Source: CANMXU01 sp052030545
GTDB taxonomy: Bacteria > Pseudomonadota > Gammaproteobacteria > Enterobacterales > Alteromonadaceae
NCBI RefSeq assembly: GCF_052030545.1
Contig: NZ_JBPDIH010000002.1
Coordinates: 186,001-250,000, forward strand
Reading direction: 5' to 3'
DNA length: 64,000 bases
The position numbers were made by a program, and so were the translations under genes. The stretch's first letter is position 1, and every line of letters begins with the position of its first letter. Of the stretch, positions 27,348-34,537 are shown piece by piece. The notes under the pieces were generated by a model. The model saw nothing but the letters and a program-made list of their open reading frames with translations. It had not been told where the DNA came from and searched no databases.

Positions 27348-28250
27348 ATGAATACATTTATTGAAATTACCGCCCTGAATCAAGAATTATTGATCATCTT
27401 AGCCATAGATATTGCCGTTGCTATTTTTCTGCTTGGCACCATGCGTTTTGTCTCTGGACTTTCTTCAAAAGTGAATACTACGGATGAGCTAGCAAAAGAA
27501 GATAACTTTGCTTTTGGCATAAGTGTCGCAGGTAGTATTGCCGCACTGGGCATTGTGCTTACTGGCGCAATTACTGGTGAAGCAGCCGACAGTTATTTAG
27601 TTGAATTTATTGGCATGCTGACCTATGGCGTTTTTGGTTTAGTGCTAATTAAAGTGGGTCGCGTTATTCACGACCGCTTTGCCCTTAACCAATTAAACAA
27701 AACCGAAGAAATTATCAACCGTAACCTGACTGTTGGTTTGGTCGATGCTGCCGGCGCGATTGCCACCGCAATTGTTATTCGCGCAGTATTACTTTGGGTT
27801 GACGGCTTAAGTGTTGGCACCTTTTTAGCCATAGGTAGTGGCTTTTTAGTTGCACAGACCATGCTGGTTTTGATCACCCGTTTTAAAGAGCGCCAATACA
27901 AGAAAAATAATCAAGACGACTGTATGCAAGAAGCCTTCACCAAAGGACAAATTGCGCTCGCTATTCGTTATGCCGGACAAGTCATCAGCACCGCATTAGC
28001 GGTAACAGCGGCGAGTCATTTCTTAATTTATAGTCCAGAAACCTTAGTGAATAATTTATTAGGCTGGTTGGTTATCGGCATTGTGATGACAGTACTGGTG
28101 ACTATATTAACCACCATTGCAAAACGTATTATTCTTTGGGGTATTAATTTAGTTGAAGAAGTCGATCAGCAACACAATATCGGCGTGGCCAGCATTGAAA
28201 TGGCGGTCAGTATTTCAATTGCGTTAATGTTAAGCGCATTAATGGCATAA
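27348..28250 (+). CDS. DUF350 membrane protein (YjfL-like)
   Basis: 300 residues with about eight hydrophobic helices. Two DUF350 units are visible: the first around NFAFGISVAGSIAALGIVLT, the second around ALAIRYAGQVISTALAVTAA. Function is unknown; the family is linked to PspA-like and polyamine genes. E. coli YjfL is a single-unit, shorter relative, so this is the duplicated form. It follows the lipoprotein gene closely and is followed by a terminator at 28274. Confidence 0.85.
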   Translation: MNTFIEITALNQELLIILAIDIAVAIFLLGTMRFVSGLSSKVNTTDELAKEDNFAFGISVAGSIAALGIVLTGAITGEAADSYLVEFIGMLTYGVFGLVLIKVGRVIHDRFALNQLNKTEEIINRNLTVGLVDAAGAIATAIVIRAVLLWVDGLSVGTFLAIGSGFLVAQTMLVLITRFKERQYKKNNQDDCMQEAFTKGQIALAIRYAGQVISTALAVTAASHFLIYSPETLVNNLLGWLVIGIVMTVLVTILTTIAKRIILWGINLVEEVDQQHNIGVASIEMAVSISIALMLSALMA

Positions 28251-28273
28251 TCTGGTAACGGCTTAAGACAGTT

Positions 28274-28303
28274 ACCACCTCGTTAATTTCTAGGTGGTTT
28301 TAT
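28274..28303 (+). terminator. Terminator after the DUF350 gene
   Basis: ACCACCT at 28274-28280 pairs with AGGTGGT at 28292-28298 and is followed by TTTATTG. It ends the lipoprotein-DUF350 pair, though read-through into the next gene is possible. Confidence 0.65.
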
Positions 28304-28396
28304 TGCTATCAATGTTGAGTGAACTTATGTCTGCACTTAGGGTGTTAGTCGATAAGTTACTCAACTTTTTTCTTTTCTATCGATGATAATTTATTT

Positions 28397-30115
28397 GTGA
28401 TTAATCAAGCTCAACCATCTAGCCCAACATCCAAGTTTTGGGACGACGTATTGCTTATTTTAACCATGGCAGTATTGGCTGGCTGTGGGCTTATTTATGA
28501 ATATTTGCTATCGCATTATGCTGGCCGCGTGCTCGGGGTCATGGAAAGCACCATATATGCCATGATAGGCTTGATGATAGTCGCCATGGGCTTAGGCGCA
28601 TTTGCTGCGCGAAAAATTAAATGCGCCTTCAATGGCTTTGTTTGGTTAGAGCTAATAATTGCCCTGCTCGGCACATCGGCGATTTTAATTATCGGCGCTT
28701 TAATTGCTGTTACTCAATTATTGCCACAACTGGTAGCAGATACTTTTGCCATTCCACCAGATGCCTTACCTCGAGGCGGCTTATTCAAACAACTGAGTTT
28801 TCTTGCTTTTAATAGCCCTTACTTTTTTGGTTTATTACTCGGTTTTTTCATTGGTATGGAAATTCCATTAATTGCCCAAATTCGAGAACATATTCACCAA
28901 AAACACTTACAGCATAACTTAGGGACTATTTATGGTGCTGACTATATTGGCGCAGGCATAGGCGCGGCAATTTGGGTGATATTTTTACTCGCAATTGATA
29001 TTAGTAAAGCCAGCGCGCTAACCGCCGCATTAAATTTAATTGCTGGCACTGTATTTATCAGCCGCTATTGGCACAAGCTGCGCTGGTTAAAAACCTTAAT
29101 AGGATTACACATTCTACTCGCGGTACTTATCGTATTAACTTTCAACTACGGTAATGCTTGGCTCAATCAAATGAGCAACCTTTTGTATATCGACAAAGTC
29201 GTTTATAGCGATAAAACCCGTTATCAACAACTAACTTTCACTGAACGTTCAATGGGCTTAAATAGCGACAATACCATTAACTTTTACTTAAATGGTCGAT
29301 TGCAATTTTCCTCATCTGACGAACATATTTATCACAGCTACCTCGTTTACCCAGTACTACTTGGTTCAGCCCGACACGACAATATTTTGATCATCGGTGG
29401 CGGCGACGGATTAGCACTAAGAGATGTATTAGCTTGGTCGCCTAAGAAAGTAACCTTGATTGATTTAGACAAAGAACTACTGGATATATTTAAAACGCCA
29501 GGTCAATATTTACCGAGTGCATTAGCCAATAGTATTCGTGATTTAAACCAGCAAAGCTTGCAAGATCCACGCGTCAATATTGTAGCTGCTGACGCCTTTA
29601 TCGCGATAGACGAGCTATTAAAATCACAGCAAAGTTATGACGCCATCATTGTCGATTTACCAGATCCAAGTCATCCCGATTTGAATAAACTGTATTCCGT
29701 TAATTTCTATGCTCGTTTGAAACAGCTGTTATCGGGTGACGGTTTAATGGCGATACAATCAACCAGCCCTTATCATGCTAAAGACTCTTTTATTGCCATT
29801 GGCAATACCGCAGAAGCTGCCGGGTTTAATCACGTGCAGCAATATCACGATAACGTGCCTAGCTTTGGTGAATGGGGCTGGACAATTGCGTCAAAAGAAG
29901 GACGTAGCCCATTTGAGCGAATTTCCGCTTATCAAGAATTACCCGTTGCACATCATTGGCTAACCAAAAACTTGCTCAAAAATGCTTTTTATTTTCCAAA
30001 CAATTTTTACCAAGACAAAGCCGAGATTGGCATAAATTACCTAGGCAGTCATAAATTGTATCAATTACATCAAAAGGCATGGCAAGAACAGCAAAGCGCA
30101 ACTAAATTTGATTAA
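28397..30115 (+). CDS. Membrane-embedded spermidine-synthase-like aminopropyltransferase
   Basis: 572 residues from GTG. The N-terminal 240 residues hold about seven membrane helices (LLILTMAVLAGCGLIYEYLL onward). The C-terminal half is a SpeE-type Rossmann domain: LIIGGGDGLALRDVLAW (SAM/decarboxy-SAM binding), VTLIDLDKELL, IIVDLPDPSHPDLNKLYS. Soluble spermidine synthases lack the membrane part; this architecture is the COG4262 type. It probably makes or modifies a polyamine at the membrane (inference). It sits between the DUF350 and PspA halves of the cluster. The start has no clear Shine-Dalgarno site. Confidence 0.87.
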   Translation: MINQAQPSSPTSKFWDDVLLILTMAVLAGCGLIYEYLLSHYAGRVLGVMESTIYAMIGLMIVAMGLGAFAARKIKCAFNGFVWLELIIALLGTSAILIIGALIAVTQLLPQLVADTFAIPPDALPRGGLFKQLSFLAFNSPYFFGLLLGFFIGMEIPLIAQIREHIHQKHLQHNLGTIYGADYIGAGIGAAIWVIFLLAIDISKASALTAALNLIAGTVFISRYWHKLRWLKTLIGLHILLAVLIVLTFNYGNAWLNQMSNLLYIDKVVYSDKTRYQQLTFTERSMGLNSDNTINFYLNGRLQFSSSDEHIYHSYLVYPVLLGSARHDNILIIGGGDGLALRDVLAWSPKKVTLIDLDKELLDIFKTPGQYLPSALANSIRDLNQQSLQDPRVNIVAADAFIAIDELLKSQQSYDAIIVDLPDPSHPDLNKLYSVNFYARLKQLLSGDGLMAIQSTSPYHAKDSFIAIGNTAEAAGFNHVQQYHDNVPSFGEWGWTIASKEGRSPFERISAYQELPVAHHWLTKNLLKNAFYFPNNFYQDKAEIGINYLGSHKLYQLHQKAWQEQQSATKFD

Positions 30116-30216
30116 TTGATACGGCAAACGGCGGCAACATGTAAAAAAGAACAGGTAAATGAATTGCCTAATAACATTCTGTAACAGGCAATTTTAAAAA
30201 AAATCACTTTTGGCTA

Positions 30217-30266
30217 TTGACATATTATGTCTTAATGCTAAATTAACCCCATCGACATAATATGTC
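30217..30266 (+). promoter_or_regulatory. Promoter with two GACATA-N-TATGTC operators, upstream of the YjfI-like gene
   Basis: A perfect -35 TTGACA at 30217-30222 is followed by TAAATT at 30239-30244. Palindrome 1, GACATATTATGTC, lies at 30219-30231 over the -35 box. Palindrome 2, GACATAATATGTC, lies at 30254-30266, extended to 15 bp by flanking C and G. Centres are 35 bases apart. The layout, one site on the -35 box and one near the transcription start, suggests repression. Confidence 0.75.
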
Positions 30267-30326
30267 GAAAGCAAAAGCACGGAATTATTGAGTTGTTTTT
30301 TGCTACTTATTAATATGAGGATACAA

Positions 30327-30740
30327 ATGAACATTCATAAGATAGCTAACCACTTAAATACGCTAGCAGATAACTCAGAAACAGGTATGGTTTTTGACTG
30401 CCAACCAATTTCAGGTGAAGTTGATGTATTGCAAATTAGTGTGGTAGATCGCGAAGAATTGCCTATTTTTGTTTCTGTTACAGATGACCAAATTCTTTGC
30501 ATTACTTACCTTTGGGGCCAAGAAGAAGTTAAGCCTGAAAGTATCCCTAGCATGCACGAAAGCATGTTAGAAATGAACATTCCAATGCCGTTATCATCAT
30601 TTGCAAAAATCGGTGATAAGTATGTAATTTTTGGCGCATTGTCCATTAATTCAACCTTCGATGATATTGAGCATGAACTCGCCGTGCTTAGCAATAATGC
30701 CATAGAAATCATCGATGATATGAGCGACTTTTTAATTTAA
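30327..30740 (+). CDS. yjfI: DUF2170 protein (YjfI-like)
   Basis: 137 residues from ATG 30327, with GAGG 7 bases upstream. DUF2170-type motifs are PIFVSVTDDQILCITYLWG and PMPLSSFAKIGDKYVIFGAL followed by SINSTFDDIEHEL. It is small, acidic and soluble. Its biochemical function is unknown. In E. coli the same family stands directly before the PspA homologue yjfJ, as here. Confidence 0.85.
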   Translation: MNIHKIANHLNTLADNSETGMVFDCQPISGEVDVLQISVVDREELPIFVSVTDDQILCITYLWGQEEVKPESIPSMHESMLEMNIPMPLSSFAKIGDKYVIFGALSINSTFDDIEHELAVLSNNAIEIIDDMSDFLI

Positions 30741-30765
30741 TCACCTGCTATTTGGAGTAAGAAAC

Positions 30766-31455
30766 ATGAGTATATTTAAAAAAATTATGACCGCTATTCG
30801 CGGTGGCGCAACAGAAGTAGGTGAAGCTATTGTTGACTCTAACGCGACACGTATTTTTGAACAGGAAATTCGCGACGCAGAAAATCACCTAACCAAAGCC
30901 AAGCGCGACTTAACCGGCGTAATGGCACAGCAAATGGCAGCAAGCCGTGAAGTTGACCGCCTAAAACGCGAAGCCGTTGAACACGAAGGTTATGCCGTTC
31001 AAGCCTTAGAAAAAGGCGACGAAGCGCTAGCATTAGCTGTTGCTGAAAAAATTGCTAATTTAGAGTCTGAACTTGCCACACAGCAGCAAGCATTAGATAG
31101 CTTCGAAGGCAATGCTAATCGCTTAAAAGAATTAGTGAAGAAAAGTGAGCGTCAAGTTGCAGAATACAAGCGCCAACTTTCAATGGTGAAAACCACTGAA
31201 AGTGTGCAAAAAGCAACATCTGCGATCACCGATAACTTTTCATCAAGCAACTCTAAACTGTTAAATGCTAAAGACTCGCTTGAGCGTATTAAAGCAAAAC
31301 AGCAAAAATTTGATGACCAAATGAAAGCGGCAGAAGTATTAGAGTCTGAAGATTCTGACAACTCACTAGAAGCTAAGTTAAAAGAAGCGGGTATTGGTGG
31401 CACAGACAACAGCGCAAACTCAGTTTTAGAGCGCTTAAAAGCCAAACAAAAGTAA
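30766..31455 (+). CDS. yjfJ: PspA/IM30-family membrane-stress protein (YjfJ-like)
   Basis: 229 residues, almost entirely heptad-rich helix, with the PspA/IM30 opening (MSIFKKIMTAIRGG...) and conserved helix DAENHLTKAKRDLTGVMAQQ. GGAG lies 8 bases before the start. Proteins of this family form oligomeric rings or rods on stressed inner membranes. No pspF, pspB or pspC accompanies it, so it is the yjf type rather than classical phage-shock PspA. Confidence 0.9.
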   Translation: MSIFKKIMTAIRGGATEVGEAIVDSNATRIFEQEIRDAENHLTKAKRDLTGVMAQQMAASREVDRLKREAVEHEGYAVQALEKGDEALALAVAEKIANLESELATQQQALDSFEGNANRLKELVKKSERQVAEYKRQLSMVKTTESVQKATSAITDNFSSSNSKLLNAKDSLERIKAKQQKFDDQMKAAEVLESEDSDNSLEAKLKEAGIGGTDNSANSVLERLKAKQK

Positions 31456-31481
31456 CACTTGCCTATCCCAACTAGGCTTTT

Positions 31482-31510
31482 GCTCAGCATGTTTTTCATG
31501 CTGAGCCTTT
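31482..31510 (+). terminator. Terminator-like hairpin between the PspA gene and the next gene
   Basis: GCTCAGCATG, loop TTTTT, CATGCTGAGC, then CTTTTTT. It is a strong hairpin with a T-run ending 4 bases before the ATG at 31514. It may attenuate the distal genes. Confidence 0.75.
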
Positions 31511-31513
31511 TTT

Positions 31514-32164
31514 ATGAGTACGCTTATGAGTTTTTTTAAGAAAGTTTTTAACAAAGAACAACCGCAACGTAAATTAACATCAGCAAATGAGTTAAAGGCT
31601 GGCGATATTATTGTATTAACCGACAGCTTTGCCCTACCTGAAAACTTACGTAATCAACAATTTCATATCAAAGCGGTAAATACATATGAGTTTGAGTACG
31701 ACAAGCAAACTGAATGGGCGCTTGAGTCAAACAGCAATATTGAATTATTTTTATCGCTTGATGTTGATGATAAAACCTACTTAAAATTTTCCCTCAAAAT
31801 TAATCATAGCGACGTTGAAAGTTTGTTTAATTTAGACAGCTTTGCACAAGTATTTGACGAACCCGGCGACGCCTTTTTAGAAAAGCAACAAGATACAAAT
31901 TTAACCAACGGTTGGACAAGCGAGCAATATCAACAAAACGTGTTTGCCAAAGTAGGTTACTTTCATCGCAAAGACCATCGCAGCGAAAATATTTCAGTTT
32001 ACCAAGGTCAAGATGCAGGCGAGCAATTTGAACTGTATCAACTCCTTGATCAAGACCAAGCACGTGGCATCGACGTAGAAGTATGGCAAGATGGCGATAC
32101 CGATGTATTTTTAACATTTTACCGTCCGTTAACCGATATTGTTGATATGTTTCCAGGGAGCTAA
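31514..32164 (+). CDS. Cluster protein at the yjfK position (DUF4178/DUF2491-like)
   Basis: 216 residues, soluble, acidic, beta-rich. The stretch ELKAGDIIVLTDSF ... WALESNSNIELFLSLDV resembles DUF4178, whose members neighbour PspA and spermidine-synthase genes; the gene position equals yjfK (DUF2491). I cannot decide between the two families. An ATG at 31526 is an alternative start; neither has a good ribosome-binding site because the terminator T-run lies just upstream. Confidence 0.7.
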   Translation: MSTLMSFFKKVFNKEQPQRKLTSANELKAGDIIVLTDSFALPENLRNQQFHIKAVNTYEFEYDKQTEWALESNSNIELFLSLDVDDKTYLKFSLKINHSDVESLFNLDSFAQVFDEPGDAFLEKQQDTNLTNGWTSEQYQQNVFAKVGYFHRKDHRSENISVYQGQDAGEQFELYQLLDQDQARGIDVEVWQDGDTDVFLTFYRPLTDIVDMFPGS

Positions 32165-32167
32165 TTA

Positions 32168-32488
32168 ATGAGTCGAAAAATACCTGAAAAATGGCAATCA
32201 TCAGTCAAAGCCGTTAAAGCCGTGCAAGTGGCTTTTGATATGGATGAAAAAATTCAACTGGCGATCCGCAAAGAAGCCCTAGAAGCCGGCTTTAGCCCGT
32301 CGGAACAAATACGTACTATATTAGGCTTACCCACCAGTAAGCGTCCAAAGCGCCCACGTTTAACGGTAAGTTTGTCACCGGACGACTACGCCTTATTAGC
32401 TGATAAATATGACCTTACCCCCGATCAACAACTTGAAATAAAAAAAAGATTGATGGATGATCTGGTAAAGCATATTGTAGAAAAATAA
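32168..32488 (+). CDS. Small protein with two ribbon-helix-helix-like units, candidate regulator
   Basis: 106 residues, start 3 bases after the previous stop, with GGGAG 8 bases upstream. Two strand-helix-helix units can be read: AVQVAFDMDEKIQLAIRKE with SEQIRTILG, and RLTVSLSPDDYALLADKYDL with QQLEIKKRLMDDLVKHI. They are joined by a basic linker (KRPKRPR). This looks like a tandem ribbon-helix-helix DNA-binding protein, as in TraY. It may bind the GACATA-N-TATGTC sites of this cluster (inference). No enzyme motif is seen. Confidence 0.65.
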   Translation: MSRKIPEKWQSSVKAVKAVQVAFDMDEKIQLAIRKEALEAGFSPSEQIRTILGLPTSKRPKRPRLTVSLSPDDYALLADKYDLTPDQQLEIKKRLMDDLVKHIVEK

Positions 32489-32514
32489 TCACCACCTCTA
32501 ACGTATAAGTGCAC

Positions 32515-32961
32515 ATGAAAGATAAATTCAAAATGTATAACGTCGACCAATACGGCGTTAGAAATTATAACTCGTTATATTTACTGTTAATGACAGTGTT
32601 TGTTTTATACGGCATTATCGCCATTTTATCTTTCCCGCTTTATCAATTAGAACTTAGCGATCCAAACAGTAATATTCACACCTATAAAGATGCATTCTGG
32701 ACACTGCAAATGAGCGCCAGCACGATAGGTTTTGGTGACTTCTACCCGGTAACCTTTATGGGACGAATTATCGTTGCGGCGATGTTTTATATTGGCGTTG
32801 GCTTAGTTGGCTTTATTGGCGCACAGTTCGTTAATAAATTTGTCAGCTTTTCAGATACCAATGTAAAGAACCGAGAAATTCGCAAACAAAATGAATTGAT
32901 CATTGCGCAAAACAAAGCCCTTGAAGAAAAGCTCGAAGCGCTCTTAAAAAAGTCGCAATGA
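32515..32961 (+). CDS. Two-helix potassium channel
   Basis: 148 residues from ATG 32515; a GTG at 32509 is also in frame. Two membrane helices flank a pore loop with selectivity filter STIGFGDFYP, the K+ signature (TIGFGD). A C-terminal coiled coil (REIRKQNELIIAQNKALEEK) probably assembles tetramers. No nucleotide-binding or RCK domain is present. As last gene of the PspA operon it may let K+ flow in membrane stress or during polyamine changes (inference). Confidence 0.88.
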   Translation: MKDKFKMYNVDQYGVRNYNSLYLLLMTVFVLYGIIAILSFPLYQLELSDPNSNIHTYKDAFWTLQMSASTIGFGDFYPVTFMGRIIVAAMFYIGVGLVGFIGAQFVNKFVSFSDTNVKNREIRKQNELIIAQNKALEEKLEALLKKSQ

Positions 32962-33289
32962 TCACAGAATAACCTGGCCCAATAACTACAAGCTTACCTA
33001 TAGTTTTCAAACTGTAAGCTTGTTTTAGCAATAGCAAACTCCCCCTGAACTGCCCTTCTTGTTACTATCCTTTTCATCCTGACGTATTTCCACTTAAAAT
33101 TAATTATTAGTAATCAATGAATTAACGAAAACCAAACCTCGTTGCTTGCAATAAAAACCACTTTAACAAGTTATTAACAACCGCTTGCTAACCCTCTGAT
33201 AAAAATGATTTTATTCTTCTGGAATAATCCACAAAATTTATGTCATACTACTTAGGCATGAAACTATAAAATGATACTGGGAAATTATT
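32962..33289 (+). other. Intergenic region between the channel and lpp-like genes
   Basis: A terminator hairpin lies at 32988-33023 (ACAAGCTTAC / GTAAGCTTGT, then TTT). The remainder is AT-rich and must hold the promoter of the lpp-like gene. I see no further gene or repeat. Confidence 0.6.
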
Positions 33290-33550
33290 ATGTTACTTAA
33301 AAAAATTGCGTTAGTTGGCTTTGCTGTTGCATTAACAGGTTGTGCAAATACTGAAGGTTTAGAGCAACAAGTTACTAGCTTAAACCAAACTGTGAATAAA
33401 CTGTCTTCTAAAGTAGATAGCCTTTCAAGCGAAGTTTCAGAGTTAAAATCAGCATCGAAAGCTGCTGCTTCATCTTCTGAAGAAGCACTAAGCACAGCTA
33501 AAGAAGCTAACGAGCGTGTTAGCAATTTTGTTGCTTCGTACACTAAATAA
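33290..33550 (+). CDS. Lpp-like small outer-membrane lipoprotein
   Basis: 86 residues. The lipoprotein signal ends at the lipobox ALTGC; the mature part is one heptad-repeat helix (LEQQVTSLNQTVNKLSSKVD...), then an Ala/Ser-rich tract, and ends in YTK. A trimeric coiled coil with a C-terminal Lys is how Lpp is joined to peptidoglycan. The divergent side of the same terminator carries an L,D-transpeptidase gene, the enzyme class that makes this link. Sequence identity to enteric Lpp is not obvious, so no symbol is given. Confidence 0.83.
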   Translation: MLLKKIALVGFAVALTGCANTEGLEQQVTSLNQTVNKLSSKVDSLSSEVSELKSASKAAASSSEEALSTAKEANERVSNFVASYTK

Positions 33551-33574
33551 AAATTTTGCATACAGCAAACAAAT

Positions 33575-33606
33575 AAAAAGCACTTACCTAGGTAAGTGCT
33601 TTTTTT
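33575..33606. terminator. Bidirectional terminator between the lpp-like and L,D-transpeptidase genes
   Basis: AAAAAGCACTTACC and GGTAAGTGCTTTTT form a 14-bp perfect inverted repeat around TA, with T-runs for both strands. Confidence 0.9.
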
Positions 33607-33640
33607 ATAGTTGATGCATTAACGAGCTTTGTTCAACGCC

Positions 33641-34537
33641 TTAAAAAGACAGTTCAGTCACTAACCCCGTTTTTTGTGCTAGTGCGCTATTTGCTTGGCT
33701 TAGTTGCTCTTGCGAGTCACCAACAAACTTCTGCACCGCTTTAGGTAAGTCAAGTTGCTGTGCATGCTTATCATCTTCATCTGGTGATAATGGCTGATGA
33801 ATTTCAATTAACCGCGTATTTAGCTCGTATGACATTTTAATCGGTTGATTGATAATGCGTATCGACGTATCAAGTGCAATATTGTCATAAAGCCATTTAA
33901 TGTCGTCGTCATACATGCGAATACAGCCTGAACTTGCCCGCATGCCAATGCCAAATCGTTGATTACTGCCATGAAGTAAATATTCGCTACGCCCAATTCT
34001 CAGTGCATATTTACCAAAAGGATTATCAGGGCCTGGCGGAAATTCTTTTGCCATTTCTTTACCATGCTCTTCAAAGTATCGGGCTTGCATTTCTTTCGTC
34101 GGTCGCCAAATAGGATCTTTTCGTTTTTCGCTGATATAACTAATGGTTTGCGGAGTCGATAAACCTTGTCGGCCTATACCAATAGGAAAAACATGTACGC
34201 GCTGTGCATCGCCAAAATAATACAAACGCAGTTCAGCAAGGTTAACCACTAAGCCTTCTTTTTTAATAAACGGCAGTAGCATTTTTTTAGGAATAACAAT
34301 AGCTGTGCCAACAGCAGGCAGAAATGGATCGATATCAGGGTTTGCCGCCATTAGCGCTAAAAAGCCAACATTGTATTGTTCAGCTAGCGCTTGGAAATAG
34401 TCGCCCTTTTTAGCGATATGAACAATATCTTCACCAATAACACGAGAGTTTTCTTTTGGTAAGTCATAAACAGTTGCTAGTGACACAATAGAAAAAAAGC
34501 TTAAACTTACAATTAATAATCTAAAAACAGTTATCAC
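33641..34537 (-). CDS. L,D-transpeptidase (ErfK/YbiS/YkuD family) with LysM-like segment
   Basis: 298 residues from GTG 34537, which overlaps the ygiF stop as GTGA; TTG 34549 is an alternative. A signal peptide, a LysM-like segment (HIAKKGDYFQALAEQYNVGF) and the YkuD domain follow in order. The catalytic motif is HGSNQRFGIG...SSGCIRM with the nucleophile Cys. Such enzymes form 3-3 peptidoglycan cross-links or attach Lpp to the wall in the periplasm. The neighbouring Lpp-like gene favours the latter role (inference). Confidence 0.9.
   Translation of the reverse strand: MITVFRLLIVSLSFFSIVSLATVYDLPKENSRVIGEDIVHIAKKGDYFQALAEQYNVGFLALMAANPDIDPFLPAVGTAIVIPKKMLLPFIKKEGLVVNLAELRLYYFGDAQRVHVFPIGIGRQGLSTPQTISYISEKRKDPIWRPTKEMQARYFEEHGKEMAKEFPPGPDNPFGKYALRIGRSEYLLHGSNQRFGIGMRASSGCIRMYDDDIKWLYDNIALDTSIRIINQPIKMSYELNTRLIEIHQPLSPDEDDKHAQQLDLPKAVQKFVGDSQEQLSQANSALAQKTGLVTELSF

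Noticed and set aside
27340..27352. Fourth GACATA-N-TATGTC operator at the DUF350 start codon
   Set aside because: Only 11 of 13 positions match and the match includes the ATG itself; it may be chance, so it is mentioned but not listed as a site.
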